A DNA stretch of 64,000 nt, taken from assembly GCF_017744115.1 (NCBI RefSeq), contig NZ_JAGHQW010000016.1, forward strand, positions 43,686 through 107,685, written 5' to 3'. Made by a program: the position numbers and the translations under genes. The notes under the pieces were generated by a model, which had not been told where the DNA came from, did no database searches, and saw only the letters and a program-made list of their open reading frames with translations. Positions 1-9,641 of this stretch are shown here, piece by piece. Origin of the DNA: Salinisphaera sp. G21_0 (GTDB taxonomy: Bacteria > Pseudomonadota > Gammaproteobacteria > Pseudomonadales > Endozoicomonadaceae). Within the stretch, counting starts at the first letter, position 1. Each line of letters begins with the position of its first letter.

Positions 1-152
1 CTCAGTGCCGCCTGAGCAGTTGAGTTCCTGGTATACGCTTGATACTGTGGAATCGCCACCGATGCCAAAATACCAATGATCGCCACAACGATCATCAATT
101 CTATCAGAGTAAAACCCGACGTCTTACGGATTTCCGACATCCTTGTCTTCAT
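1..152 (-). CDS. Type IV pilin, N-terminal part (cut by window edge)
   Basis: The minus strand encodes a prepilin start: a short basic leader ([12 protein letters not shown]), then the class III signal [17 protein letters not shown], with cleavage expected after Gly by PilD. The hydrophobic helix forms the pilin core and the mature protein would be assembled outside the inner membrane. The ATG at 152 has an AGGAAA-like ribosome site just upstream; a second in-frame ATG lies at 140. Only about 50 codons are inside the window, so major pilin and minor pilin cannot be told apart. The helix resembles that of the pilin at 45048. Confidence 0.85.
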   Translation of the reverse strand, partial: MKTRMSEIRKTSGFTLIELMIVVAIIGILASVAIPQYQAYTRNSTAQAAL

Positions 153-532
153 AATTTTTTCCTCGACCAATGAGTTTTTGACAGCGCGCTGAAGTCCATT
201 GCTCAATCTTTCGGCACCGTCCTGCAGCTCTTTAAACAGGATAGTTAAGTTCAGTAATGGTGCAGTGCTACCCACTCACAAACCCGGTGACAGCAAAACC
301 CAGCAGGTCATTTTGCTGACAGGGAAAATTCACCACAAATACGACATATCCCTTTGATTAGAATAATAAAACCACTAAACCCGGCTTTTTATAGAGTGAA
401 ACTACTATGCCGCTTATCGTGCAATACTCCCGGCCACGCTTCTTTTGACAGATCAGCTACTTTTTTTTGCCATTCGTCCGATAGCCAAAGTAATGACGCT
501 GTTTATTCAAGAACGGTTCAAAACAGGCAGGC
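153..532. other. Intergenic region without gene
   Basis: This 380-base stretch separates the leftward pilin from the rightward small membrane protein and should hold both promoters. I see no ORF with a credible start, no RNA gene and no clear sigma-54 (-24/-12) element. Confidence 0.5.
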
Positions 533-997
533 ATGGCTATGCAAAATAAAACCCTGGTAAATAACCAGTTAGGCTCATGGCTGGCACGGATTGGTATTGC
601 ATCCATCATTGCTCTGTCAGCCTTTATCACTGGCTTTATTAGCCTGCAGTTCTTTTATCAGCAGAAAGTTGACAGCTATTTCTCGAATCTGGCTATCAAC
701 AATCTCTCAACCGATAAGTCTGCGCTGATTATCCAAACCAAAGATCACTGGATTACCACTACCGGTCAGCACCGGGAAACCTACAAGCCGCTGTTAGCGA
801 AAGAGCTGGGCAATTATAAAAGTCATCAATACGTTGGCTGGTTTTCCAGTTTTAGCGACTGGCTGGGCAGCAATGACGGGCTACCATTTACGCTGCTTTA
901 TGAAGTTGAGTATGAGCATGGCGTAAGCGAAGAAACCTTTCTCTTCAAGGGGCTGTTGTCAACAAAGCTTGTTGCGAGACAGGTAAGGATTAATTAA
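533..997 (+). CDS. Hypothetical membrane-anchored protein
   Basis: A 154-residue protein with one strong hydrophobic segment at about residues 18-42 (ASIIALSAFITGFISLQFFY), preceded by a short N-terminal tail. The rest (about 43-154) is soluble, with several aromatic residues (WFSSFSDWLG) and a mixed alpha/beta character. The topology suggests a single-pass inner-membrane protein with a periplasmic domain. A second in-frame ATG lies two codons later. I do not recognise the family. It stands alone between a pilin and the hut locus, on the opposite strand from both. Confidence 0.6.
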   Translation: MAMQNKTLVNNQLGSWLARIGIASIIALSAFITGFISLQFFYQQKVDSYFSNLAINNLSTDKSALIIQTKDHWITTTGQHRETYKPLLAKELGNYKSHQYVGWFSSFSDWLGSNDGLPFTLLYEVEYEHGVSEETFLFKGLLSTKLVARQVRIN

Positions 998-1143
998 CTA
1001 TTCATGTGTTTTGACACGTTCCAGAACAAAAACTCCAAAATAGACAGGGATAGCGCAAATTGGTCTCGCGCTCAGGTCGATCCCCGAAGGGAGCCGACTC
1101 GTGAATGGGTTAACCATATGTTGGATTTAGCCACCTGCACAAA

Positions 1144-2676
1144 CTAAGAGTGGCTTGGCAACAGCTCTGCTGGCATATAAACGCTCAACTCACCACTGGC
1201 CACCAGCTCGGATGCATTCTGGATATCAGGAAAAAAATACCGGTCCTGATCGTAGAACGGTATATCTTTTCTCACTGTTTTCATCACCCGCTGCAACGTT
1301 TCCGAGGTTTTGTAGGGTTTCCTCATATCCACTCCCTGTGCCGCGGCCAGCAATTCAATACCCACAATAGACGCCGTATTACTGTTCATCTCCCGTAAAC
1401 GACGGGCACCATAAGTTGCCATGGAGACATGGTCTTCCTGGTTGGCAGAAGTGGGCAGACTATCAGCAACCGAAGGATGACACAGGCAACGATTTTCACT
1501 GGCCAGGGCAGCCGCCGTGTTATGGGCAATCATAAACCCGGAATTAACGCCACTGTTCTTCACCAGAAATGGCGGCAATCCGCTCAGGTGTTGATCCACC
1601 AGCAACGCAATGCGTCGTTCACTGATGGCACCGATTTCTGCAATGGCCAGAGCCAATGCTTCGGCAGCCATACCGGTTGGCTCAGCATGAAAGTTGCCAC
1701 CGGAAAGTATTTCATTCTGTTCAGCAAAGACCAGGGGATTATCGGTAACCCCATTGGCTTCCACTGCAAGCAGTCCGGCGGCATAACGCATCTGCTCCAG
1801 GCAGGCTCCCATCACCTGGGGCTGGCATCTTAGTGAATAGGGGTCCTGAACCTTGTCACAATCTATGTGTGCCTGCTCAATGTCACTGTGATCCAGCATG
1901 GTACGGTAGGCATGAGCAATATCAATTTGCCCTTGTAACCCACGTGCCTCGTGAATGCGAGGATCAAAAGGACGACGGCTGGCCATGGCTGCTTCAATGG
2001 AGAGGCTTCCGGCGATGATGGCTGATGCCATTAAATCTTCTGCACCAAACAGTCCCTGCAAGGCAAAGGCCGTACTGGCCTGAGTGCCATTCAACAGTGC
2101 CAGCCCTTCCTTCGGTGCCAGCTTCATTGGCTCCATACCGGCATAGGTCAGGGCTTCCATGGCCGTCAACTGCTGACCATCCAACAGGGCATGACCTTCA
2201 CCCAGTAATAAACAGCTCATATGAGCCAGCGGCGCAAGATCACCACTGGCCCCTACCGACCCCTTCTCGGGTACACAGGGATAAACCCCCAGGTTAATCA
2301 GTTGAATCAGTGCTTCAATCAATTCCAGCCTCACTCCAGACAATCCCCGGGCAAGGCTGTTGATTTTTAATACCATCATCAGGCGGACAGTACTTTCATC
2401 CATAAACTGTCCGACACCTGTCGAATGAGAAAGCACGATGCTCCTTTGCAAATCCTCCAGCTCCTGATCCGGAATCCGGGTATTGGCCAGCAGACCAAAA
2501 CCGGTATTGATACCATACACAACCCGATTTTCTGCCAGCGCATGATTCACGCAGGCCACACTTTGATGGATAGCCTCATAACAGTCCGGGGCCAGCTTGA
2601 TCTGAACCTCGTGACGGCTAACTCTGTGCAGGTCACTCAGCGATAATTTTCCGGGGGAAATCACTAACTCAGTCAT
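1144..2676 (-). CDS. hutH: Histidine ammonia-lyase
   Basis: HutH removes ammonia from L-histidine to give trans-urocanate, the first step of histidine degradation, in the cytoplasm. The 510-residue length is normal for the family. The Ala-Ser-Gly triad that cyclises to the MIO cofactor is at residues 143-145 ([12 protein letters not shown]), and the conserved YGINTGFG motif is at about 54-61. The ATG at 2676 is preferred over an upstream in-frame start at 2760 because it has a GGGAGG ribosome site and overlaps the hutU stop by 8 nt (ATGACTGA), a sign of translational coupling. It is the last gene of hutC-hutU-hutH. Confidence 0.97.
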   Translation of the reverse strand: MTELVISPGKLSLSDLHRVSRHEVQIKLAPDCYEAIHQSVACVNHALAENRVVYGINTGFGLLANTRIPDQELEDLQRSIVLSHSTGVGQFMDESTVRLMMVLKINSLARGLSGVRLELIEALIQLINLGVYPCVPEKGSVGASGDLAPLAHMSCLLLGEGHALLDGQQLTAMEALTYAGMEPMKLAPKEGLALLNGTQASTAFALQGLFGAEDLMASAIIAGSLSIEAAMASRRPFDPRIHEARGLQGQIDIAHAYRTMLDHSDIEQAHIDCDKVQDPYSLRCQPQVMGACLEQMRYAAGLLAVEANGVTDNPLVFAEQNEILSGGNFHAEPTGMAAEALALAIAEIGAISERRIALLVDQHLSGLPPFLVKNSGVNSGFMIAHNTAAALASENRCLCHPSVADSLPTSANQEDHVSMATYGARRLREMNSNTASIVGIELLAAAQGVDMRKPYKTSETLQRVMKTVRKDIPFYDQDRYFFPDIQNASELVASGELSVYMPAELLPSHS

Positions 2677-4423
2677 ATTTGTGCCCTCCCGACTGCATGG
2701 GCAGATCCAGACCGTTCTCCTGAGCACACTCACAGGCAAGGTCATACCCTGCATCGGCATGGCGCATCACCCCGGTTCCCGGGTCATTCCACAGCACTCT
2801 ACCCAGTTTTTCCCGGGCTTCATCGGTACCATCAGCAACAATCACCACACCCGAATGCTGGCTGTAACCAATCCCTACACCACCACCATGATGGAGACTC
2901 ACCCAGGTTGCCCCCGAGGCCGTATTCAACAGGGCATTCAGCAGCGGCCAGTCAGAGACGGCATCACTGCCATCGAGCATACCTTCAGTTTCCCGGTTAG
3001 GGCTGGCAACCGAGCCGGAATCCAGATGATCGCGGCCAATCACCACTGGCGCACTCAGCTCACCACTGGCCACCATATCGTTAAAGGCCTGCCCAAGGCG
3101 GGCCCGGTCTTGCAAACCAACCCAGCAGATACGGGCTGGCAGTCCCTGAAAAGCGATGCGCTCTCTGGCCATATCCAGCCAGTTATGAAGATGTGCATCG
3201 TCGGGAATCAGCTCTTTGACTTTCTGGTCCGTCTTGAAGATATCCTCTGGGTCACCGGACAGGGCTGCCCAGCGGAAAGGACCAATCCCCTGACAGAACA
3301 GTGGACGAATATAAGCGGGTACAAAACCGGGGAAGTCAAACGCATTTTCAACCCCGACCTCTTTCGCCATCTGTCTTATATTGTTGCCGTAATCAACAGT
3401 TGCCGCCCCCCGCTTCTGCAGCTCCAGCATGGCCCGCACCTGAACAGCCATAGACTCTCGTGCAGCACGGGTAACAGCTGCTTCATCCGCCTGACGGCGT
3501 TCGCAGGCCTGTGCCAACGTCCACCCTTTGGGCAGATAACCATTCAATGGGTCATGGGCTGATGTCTGATCCGTCACCACATCCGGCGTAATATTGCGTT
3601 CAACCAGCTCGGGGAATATATCCGCCGCATTCGCCAGCAAGCCCACTGAAATCGCCTTACCTTCCGATTTGGCCTGTTCAATCATCGCCAGCGCTTCATC
3701 CAGCGTTGCCGCTTTTTTATCCAGGTAACGGGTTTTCAGGCGAAAATCGATTCGAGACTCATCCACTTCACAGGCCAGCATGGAAAAACCGGCCATGGTC
3801 GCCGCCAGAGGCTGCGCGCCCCCCATACCGCCAAGACCACCGGTAAGAATCCACTTGCCCGAAGCATCACCATTGAAGTGAGTTTTGGCCATGGCCACAA
3901 AGGTTTCGTAGGTACCCTGCACAATGCCCTGGGAACCGATGTAGATCCAGGAGCCAGCGGTCATCTGGCCATACATCATCAGCCCTTGTTTATCCAACTC
4001 ATGGAAGTACTCCCAGTTTGCCCAGTAAGGCACAATGTTTGAGTTGGCAATCAACACCCGGGGAGCACCGGGGTGGGTCTTGAATACCCCGACCGGTTTT
4101 CCGGACTGGACCAGCAATGTTTCATCGGTTTGCAGACGTTTCAGAGTGGCCACTATCTGGTCGTAGCAAGCCCAATCCCGGGCGGCCCGGCCAATACCGC
4201 CATAAACCACCAGCTGTTCAGGATGCTCTGCCACCTCCGGATCCAGATTATTCATCAACATACGCAGAGGGGCTTCTACCTGCCAGCTGCAGGTATTCAG
4301 CTCAGAACCTCTGGGAGCCCGAATGATTCGGTCCGGATCAAATCGCTGATGCCCTTTACTGCCGGTTTTGCCAACGGGTTCTTTACCACCGGCTATAAGC
4401 ATCTTCGCCTGTTCACTTGCCAT
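2669..4423 (-). CDS. hutU: Urocanate hydratase (urocanase)
   Basis: Urocanase converts urocanate to 4-imidazolone-5-propionate with tightly bound NAD+. The 584-residue length is slightly above the usual 550-560. Recognisable family segments are the N-terminal [13 protein letters not shown], the glycine-rich [15 protein letters not shown] of the NAD site, and the C-terminal [15 protein letters not shown]. The ATG at 4423 is chosen because GAGGA lies 8 nt upstream; a GTG two codons earlier is too close to that site. The gene ends inside hutH (8-nt overlap) and follows hutC after about 115 nt. Confidence 0.97.
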   Translation of the reverse strand: MASEQAKMLIAGGKEPVGKTGSKGHQRFDPDRIIRAPRGSELNTCSWQVEAPLRMLMNNLDPEVAEHPEQLVVYGGIGRAARDWACYDQIVATLKRLQTDETLLVQSGKPVGVFKTHPGAPRVLIANSNIVPYWANWEYFHELDKQGLMMYGQMTAGSWIYIGSQGIVQGTYETFVAMAKTHFNGDASGKWILTGGLGGMGGAQPLAATMAGFSMLACEVDESRIDFRLKTRYLDKKAATLDEALAMIEQAKSEGKAISVGLLANAADIFPELVERNITPDVVTDQTSAHDPLNGYLPKGWTLAQACERRQADEAAVTRAARESMAVQVRAMLELQKRGAATVDYGNNIRQMAKEVGVENAFDFPGFVPAYIRPLFCQGIGPFRWAALSGDPEDIFKTDQKVKELIPDDAHLHNWLDMARERIAFQGLPARICWVGLQDRARLGQAFNDMVASGELSAPVVIGRDHLDSGSVASPNRETEGMLDGSDAVSDWPLLNALLNTASGATWVSLHHGGGVGIGYSQHSGVVIVADGTDEAREKLGRVLWNDPGTGVMRHADAGYDLACECAQENGLDLPMQSGGHKYD

Positions 4424-4539
4424 ATTCACCGTCCTCTACGTTACGCTGCTTTATTGTGGAACTGTCACCTGCACAGTCGTTATTATTGCCCCGGGAGGCT
4501 CTCGGTGTTATTCCTGTGATCCGACTTGTCGGCAGGTCA

Positions 4540-5250
4540 TCAGGAAAACTGTAAGTGGTCTCCCAGGCGGTATCGGTCACCGGGGTGCATTAGCCTGGCC
4601 AGACTGACGACACCGTGCCGACACCAGCTTCTTCTCGTGATTCTCAGACAGGGAGCACCTTCCATAGCCAGTGCTTCGGCCACTTCTTCCGAAGGCAATA
4701 CCGCTTCCACGACATGTGTCGCTTCTGTAAGCGCTGCAACCCTGTTCAGATAAACATTGGGCGTTTCCCTTGAAAAATCCTGTTTCAGGTAATCCGGAGC
4801 AAACCGCGGATTAATATGACGTTCTTCCCACTGCAGTGGCAGGCCATTTTCATAGTGAACAATAATGGAATGAAAAACGGTCGCTGACTCCGGTAACTCA
4901 AGAGAAACCGCAATGGCCTCGGACGCCTTTTCTTCAGACAGAAGCAATACCCGGTTGCTGTAACCATGCCCTCGCCCCCTGATCTCGTCGGCAATATTTT
5001 TCACCGTCAGTATTGACGATTGTGGCTCAATAGGAGCCACAAAAGTACCCAGCCCTTGCTGGCGCATCAGCACGCCCGAAGCCGTCAGCTCCTGCAGCGC
5101 CTTTCTGGCGGTCATCCGGCTTACCGAAAATTGCTGGCAGAGCTCATTCTCAGAAGGAACCTTGCGGGATTCTGTCCACTCACCGCACTCAATCTTGTCC
5201 AGAATAAAGTGCTTAATCTGCTGATAACGGGGTAACAGGCTCTGATTCAT
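4540..5250 (-). CDS. hutC: Histidine utilisation repressor, GntR/HutC family
   Basis: A 236-residue regulator with an N-terminal GntR winged helix (about residues 8-75, including VPSENELCQQFSVSRMTARK) and a C-terminal UTRA-type effector domain (about 95-230). In known systems HutC represses the hut genes and is released by urocanate. It is the first gene of the leftward hut unit and faces the divergent hutI-hutG fusion gene. A perfect palindrome of the HutC type lies in the shared promoter region, so autoregulation and control of both directions are likely. Confidence 0.93.
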   Translation of the reverse strand: MNQSLLPRYQQIKHFILDKIECGEWTESRKVPSENELCQQFSVSRMTARKALQELTASGVLMRQQGLGTFVAPIEPQSSILTVKNIADEIRGRGHGYSNRVLLLSEEKASEAIAVSLELPESATVFHSIIVHYENGLPLQWEERHINPRFAPDYLKQDFSRETPNVYLNRVAALTEATHVVEAVLPSEEVAEALAMEGAPCLRITRRSWCRHGVVSLARLMHPGDRYRLGDHLQFS

Positions 5251-5326
5251 AATTTATTTGTGCCAATTGGGGCTTTTCAGACGTTCCGGCGATCCCGGGG
5301 AACCGCAGCTTGCTCATATAGTTTTA

Positions 5327-5349
5327 TTGTATATAGTTGTATATACAAC
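5327..5349. promoter_or_regulatory. HutC operator, palindrome plus half site
   Basis: GTTGTATATACAAC at 5336-5349 is a perfect 14-bp palindrome and matches the TTGTATATACAA core known for HutC binding in Klebsiella and Pseudomonas. A second half site (TTGTATATAG) abuts it at 5327-5336. It lies between hutC (start 5250) and the divergent hutI-hutG fusion (start 5445), so one site could repress both. Confidence 0.8.
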
Positions 5350-5444
5350 CTAATAATAATCCAATTTGTGCGATTCTGCTAAAAATGCCGATTATTCTTG
5401 AAGCAATCGTTCATCACTCAGTCAACCAATAGCGGCCGGACACC

Positions 5445-7664
5445 ATGAACAACAGTCACGCTGACGCATCATTGACCTCCTGCGACCTCCTCATCCGGAA
5501 TATTCACCTGGCCACCATGGATCCGGCTCACACGTCAACCTGCCCCTATAACAGCATCCGTCAGGGAGCCGTTCTGGTGCAGGACGGAAAGATTGTATGG
5601 GCAGGGGTAGAATCCGACTTACCACCAGGCAGCAAGGCCAAAGAGACCATTGATGGACAAGGGCAATGGTTAACACCCGGGCTGATCGACTGCCACACGC
5701 ACCTGGTCTATGCCGGGGACCGCTCCAGAGAGTTTGAACAGCGACTTGAAGGCGTCAGCTATGAAACCATCGCCAAACAGGGAGGCGGTATTCTCTCCAC
5801 TGTCAAAGCCACCCGGGCAGCCACGGTTGAAGAACTGGTTGACGACTCCCGCCCACGACTTGAGGCACTACTGGCTGAAGGGGTCACCACACTGGAAATC
5901 AAATCCGGCTATGGTCTGGATACGGAAACCGAAGCCAAAATGCTCCGCGCGGCAAGTCTGCTGGCCAGTGAGTACCCTGTCACTGTCGTTCGAACTTTTC
6001 TGGGTGCCCACGCTTTGCCACCGGAATACAAAAACCGGGCTGACGATTATATTGACTACGTTTGCACTGAGATGATGCCTGCGGTGGCCAGAGAACAGCT
6101 GGCCGATGCCGTGGATGTGTTCTGCGAAACCATTGCCTTCTCACCGGAACAGACCGAACGGGTTTTTAAGGCAGCCAAAGCCCATGGGTTGAACATCAAA
6201 CTCCATGGCGAACAACTCTCTGACAGCGGCGGCACCCAACTGGCGGTAAAATATCAGGCGCTTTCCGTGGATCACCTGGAATACCTCAGCCAGTCCGGTA
6301 TTGAAGCGTTAAAAAACAGCAACACAGTAGCCACTCTGTTGCCGGGAGCCTTCTATTTTCTTCGGGAAACCAAGCTGCCACCTATTGAAGCATTAAGAGA
6401 GGCTGGAATTCCAATTGCCATTGCTACCGACCTGAACCCTGGCACCTCCCCTTTCGCCTCTATACGGCTGATGATGAATATGGCCTGTACCCTGTTTCGT
6501 ATGACACCTTCCGAGGCACTGGCCGGTTGTACCCGCCATGCGGCACAGGCACTGGGTCTTCAGGACAAAACCGGCAGAATCAGAAAAGGACTGGATGCCG
6601 ACCTGTTACTCTGGCCTGTCAGCCATCCTGCCTCTCTGGCGGCCGGGCTCACGGGCATCTCCCCTTCCCTGATCATAAAAAGTGGCCAAATTGTGCAATC
6701 AACCATCTCCGGAAACCCACCATTCTCCTGGTCTGGCCGTATCGATCAGGAAACCGATCCACAGGCTGCACAGCGCTGGCACCAGAAAGTTCGCCCTTAT
6801 GCACCGGGGGGCGAACAAGGGGTTGCTTTACTGGGGTTTGAGTCTGATGAAGGCGTCCGGAGAAATCAGGGACGACCCGGAGCCGCCAAAGGGCCCGACC
6901 ATATTCGACAGGCACTGACCAACCTTCCCTGGAATCGCACTGCCCCGGTTTGGGATGCAGGCAACATTCGCTGCTATGGCACCAACCTTGAACAGGCACA
7001 GCAGGAATATGCCGGGCAGATGTGCCAACTATTAGACAATGGTCAATTAGTGATTGGTTTGGGAGGAGGTCATGAAATTGGCTGGGCCTCTTACCAGGGA
7101 CTTATGATGCATCTGGAAAAACTGGGGAAGGGTAAAGACCCGATCAATGTCGGCATCATCAATTTTGATGCCCACTTTGACCTTCGTTTACCCGAAGTGG
7201 GTCCCAGCTCAGGAACTCCATTCTGGCAGGCTTCTGAATACGCCCGGGAGCACAACATCCCGTTCAACTATCTTTGTTTTGGCATCAGTGAAAGCAGTAA
7301 CACCCAGGCGCTTTTTAATCGAGCTGATGAACTGGGTGTCGCCTATCGACTCGATAAAGAAATGACACTGCTGAACCTGGCATCGTTACAGCAAGATCTC
7401 CAGCAGTTTGTCGGCCGGGTAGATCATATTTACCTGACCATCGACATTGATGCCTTCCCAGCCGCCCTGGCTCCCGGGGTAAGCGCACCCGCTGCCAGAG
7501 GCATTCCACCGGAGGTTGTTGAACCTTTGCTGGATATCATCAAACACTGCGGCAAGCTGAAACTCTTTGATATCGCTGAAACTTGCCCGAAACATGATAT
7601 TGATGCACACACGGCCCGGCTTGCGGCGCGGTTAATTCATCAGCTGGCTGGGCAACCCCGGTAG
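5445..7664 (+). CDS. Fused imidazolonepropionase / formimidoylglutamase (HutI-HutG)
   Basis: One uninterrupted 739-residue frame joins two enzymes usually encoded separately. Residues about 12-420 are HutI (amidohydrolase fold): metal ligands H84 and H86 (CHTH), H254 (LHGEQ), H277 (DHLEY) and D329 (ATDLNPG). HutI opens imidazolonepropionate to N-formimidoyl-L-glutamate. Residues about 445-735 are HutG (arginase/ureohydrolase fold), with the full manganese set H543 (GGGHE), D575/H577/D579 (DAHFD) and D667/D669 (DIDA). HutG releases formamide and glutamate. Both halves look intact, with a ~25-residue linker rich in Pro, Ser and Asp, so the last two pathway steps are physically coupled. The gene diverges from hutC across the operator. 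Confidence 0.95.
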   Translation: MNNSHADASLTSCDLLIRNIHLATMDPAHTSTCPYNSIRQGAVLVQDGKIVWAGVESDLPPGSKAKETIDGQGQWLTPGLIDCHTHLVYAGDRSREFEQRLEGVSYETIAKQGGGILSTVKATRAATVEELVDDSRPRLEALLAEGVTTLEIKSGYGLDTETEAKMLRAASLLASEYPVTVVRTFLGAHALPPEYKNRADDYIDYVCTEMMPAVAREQLADAVDVFCETIAFSPEQTERVFKAAKAHGLNIKLHGEQLSDSGGTQLAVKYQALSVDHLEYLSQSGIEALKNSNTVATLLPGAFYFLRETKLPPIEALREAGIPIAIATDLNPGTSPFASIRLMMNMACTLFRMTPSEALAGCTRHAAQALGLQDKTGRIRKGLDADLLLWPVSHPASLAAGLTGISPSLIIKSGQIVQSTISGNPPFSWSGRIDQETDPQAAQRWHQKVRPYAPGGEQGVALLGFESDEGVRRNQGRPGAAKGPDHIRQALTNLPWNRTAPVWDAGNIRCYGTNLEQAQQEYAGQMCQLLDNGQLVIGLGGGHEIGWASYQGLMMHLEKLGKGKDPINVGIINFDAHFDLRLPEVGPSSGTPFWQASEYAREHNIPFNYLCFGISESSNTQALFNRADELGVAYRLDKEMTLLNLASLQQDLQQFVGRVDHIYLTIDIDAFPAALAPGVSAPAARGIPPEVVEPLLDIIKHCGKLKLFDIAETCPKHDIDAHTARLAARLIHQLAGQPR

Positions 7665-7722
7665 ATTATTCAGAATGCATCATCGCCAGCAGTGCTTTGA
7701 TGAATTCATTTTGATTTTCATT

Positions 7723-8331
7723 TTATTTGAGCTCAAGCAATGAACCCTGAACAGTATCACCGCTTTGATCTGCCCTTTCACCGTCAATCAACAGCTCCCC
7801 TTCCTGGTCACCCTGCCCATCCAGAACCCGGTAGAGCAGAGAATAAGCGACCCGCCATTGTCCTTCAGCCACCTGCAGGGTGACTGATTTAGTATTCAGA
7901 CGAAGGACATGTCCAAAATGTTCTTCCCCATGCTTATCTTTAAAACCCAGCAGATCTCCCACAGCAATGGCATGGCGACTCAGGCCTTGTTGAGTTTCAT
8001 GATTAACGCGGGCATCGGCACCTTCAAGATTGAGCATGTAGTAGGGCACCGTCCAGCGTTTGCCATCGGTAAAATCCAGGACCAGTGCCCGCTTTTGCTT
8101 AAGCTGCAACACTTCGCAGTCACGCAGCGAGTTGCTGTTTCGGTCAAAGTAGCTCAGCTTCTGTCCAACGGTCAGTGCCGCCTTGATCCGGCCAATACGC
8201 TCTGAAGACTCCAGCTCACGATCAATCATGGCATTCAGCCGGAACAGATCAAAGGTGCTGGCCTGATTGAGAGCTTCCAGCAATTGGGCATAATCCATGG
8301 TTGGTTTGGCGGGGGGGTTACTGTTATTCAT
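7723..8331 (-). CDS. Hypothetical protein with duplicated ~45-residue unit
   Basis: A 202-residue soluble protein, family not recognised. A helical start (about 13-45, LLEALNQASTFDLFRLNAMI) is followed by two similar beta-rich units. Unit 1 is about residues 55-100 (VGQKLSYFDRN through RWTVPYYML). Unit 2 is about 123-168 (VGDLLGFKDKHG through QWRVAYSLLYRV). The shared pattern is VG-x2-L-x-F/Y-x-D, then VL-x-L-x2-K, then a Gly-x-W-x-V-x-Y end, which suggests paired small beta barrels, possibly for nucleic-acid or ligand binding. It is convergent with the hutI-hutG fusion gene, 58 nt away. Confidence 0.6.
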   Translation of the reverse strand: MNNSNPPAKPTMDYAQLLEALNQASTFDLFRLNAMIDRELESSERIGRIKAALTVGQKLSYFDRNSNSLRDCEVLQLKQKRALVLDFTDGKRWTVPYYMLNLEGADARVNHETQQGLSRHAIAVGDLLGFKDKHGEEHFGHVLRLNTKSVTLQVAEGQWRVAYSLLYRVLDGQGDQEGELLIDGERADQSGDTVQGSLLELK

Positions 8332-8746
8332 TAGTAGTCAGTACCATGATTTGGTTATGGATGTTTGATCCCGAAGGCAGAACAAATTGATGGCTGGTTA
8401 CCGGGGCCTCAACCACTGCCCGTGGTTGGTTTTCTTTGCATAGCGTTGTTTCATCTATGCCGACTTCTGGTCATAGGCTTTACGTCTGTCCAGCATTATA
8501 GTCATAAGTCGAAGACCAGCGAGTTTTACAGAGAGTTCGCCTGCCTTTCAACCCCTATCAGGAATACATCAACTAAATAAGCCCTTATTTTTTCTGCATA
8601 TAATTTTTGAGTTTCCAAACGAGGGGCGTTTGATGGGCTAATTGGATTTACCGTGTTCCATGCTGATATAGCCAAATCACCTAACTCGTTTTTGGTGAGC
8701 CACCCTATATCGCGCTAACATTTGTACTCACAGTAATAAGGGGGCC
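8332..8746. other. Intergenic region, left border of accessory island
   Basis: This 415-base stretch has no ORF with a credible start. It lies between a gene on the minus strand and the first toxin-antitoxin pair. I saw no repeat of the ssrA 3' end here and no integrase remnant. Confidence 0.45.
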
Positions 8747-9034
8747 ATGATGGAAACAAGAATACAATTTCGAGTCGATGAAGAAACAAAACGCCTGGCT
8801 CAAAAAATGGCTGAAAGTCAGGGTCGCACTATCAGTGATGCATGCCGGGAGTTTACTGAGCAACTGGCGGAACAACAGCGCAAGTTATCCTCCCACGATC
8901 AATGGCTAACCCAACAAGTCAACCAGGCATTTGAGAAACTGGACTCTGGAGCAGCGGATTTTGTTGAACACGATAAAGCCAAAGACGAGATGGCTAAGCG
9001 CAAAGCAAAAATTCGCAACAGAGGCAGCCATTAA
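8747..9034 (+). CDS. Antitoxin, RelB/DinJ family
   Basis: A 95-residue protein that starts with a ribbon-helix-helix type segment (METRIQFRVDEETKRLAQKMAE, read with the short gap seen in DinJ proteins) and ends with a charged, probably disordered tail that would wrap the toxin. Antitoxins of this type neutralise a RelE/ParE-fold toxin and repress their own operon. The stop codon overlaps the start of the next gene by one base (TAATG). Two ATGs are adjacent at the start; either could be used. Confidence 0.85.
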   Translation: MMETRIQFRVDEETKRLAQKMAESQGRTISDACREFTEQLAEQQRKLSSHDQWLTQQVNQAFEKLDSGAADFVEHDKAKDEMAKRKAKIRNRGSH

Positions 9035-9318
9035 TGATTTTATGGGAAGAAGAGTCTCTGAATGATCGGGAAAAGATCTTTGAGTTTCTTTATGATTTTA
9101 ATCCTGAAGCCGCAGAAAAGACTGATCTGATCATTGAAACGAAAGTTGAAAACTTATTAGAACAACCGCTTATGGGGGTTCAGCGTGAAGGCATCCGTGG
9201 CAGGTTGCTGATCATTCCGGAAGTATCCATGATTGTTTCATCCTGGGTGGATGGTAAAGATATTCGTGTAATGCGAGTTCTTCATCAGAAACAAAAATTC
9301 TCAAGTGATCCGGGTTGA
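9034..9318 (+). CDS. Toxin, RelE/ParE family
   Basis: A 94-residue basic-acidic protein with the RelE/ParE layout: an N-terminal strand (MILWEEES), two long helices (LNDREKIFEFLYDF to about residue 45), then a beta sheet ending in RVMRVLHQKQKF. ParE members act on gyrase and RelE members cleave mRNA at ribosomes; the sequence alone does not decide which. It is translated directly from the preceding antitoxin gene (TAATG overlap). Confidence 0.85.
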   Translation: MILWEEESLNDREKIFEFLYDFNPEAAEKTDLIIETKVENLLEQPLMGVQREGIRGRLLIIPEVSMIVSSWVDGKDIRVMRVLHQKQKFSSDPG

Positions 9319-9349
9319 TGTCTGGGCATATATGAATATCTATACCAAC

Positions 9350-9583
9350 TCAAACTTCGGCTTCATAAGTCGCTAACGCTGGTAGTTCTGCCTTAACTAC
9401 CCGGTCTTGTATCAGTGCATTGTTCCCTGCTGGTACACTCTCTCCCTGAACTCTGATAACTGTACCATCTCGAAATGTAGCAGTGCTGGTTCCGTCACCG
9501 CTATTGAGGGTAATTGTAACGATGGTTCGCCCCCCTTCGGGAATGAGTGATTTAAACTGCTGCCAGATATTGGTGGTAGCCAT
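9350..9583 (-). CDS. Small phage-associated protein
   Basis: A 77-residue protein starting MATTNIWQQFKSLIPEG and ending in a short beta-rich domain (VTITLNSGDGTSTATFRDGTVIRV). Proteins with this NIWQQF start and 'DGTSTV' core occur, from memory, next to tail or head genes of lambda- and Mu-like prophages; no function is known to me. GAGGA lies at a good distance before the ATG. A second, broken copy of its N-terminus is at 13446-13529, beside a truncated phage portal gene, which supports a prophage origin. Confidence 0.55.
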   Translation of the reverse strand: MATTNIWQQFKSLIPEGGRTIVTITLNSGDGTSTATFRDGTVIRVQGESVPAGNNALIQDRVVKAELPALATYEAEV

Positions 9584-9641
9584 GGCTCTTTATCCTCGTA
9601 ATTCGGCTGCTAATACTTGCTATAAAAAGCAATGGCGGGCA

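Noticed and set aside
2681..3562. 293-residue frame antisense to hutU
   Set aside because: The sense strand encodes an unmistakable urocanase. The antisense frame has no recognisable features.
8332..8746. Search for an att copy of the ssrA 3' end at the left border of the island
   Set aside because: No stretch resembling the ssrA T-arm or acceptor end was found by eye.
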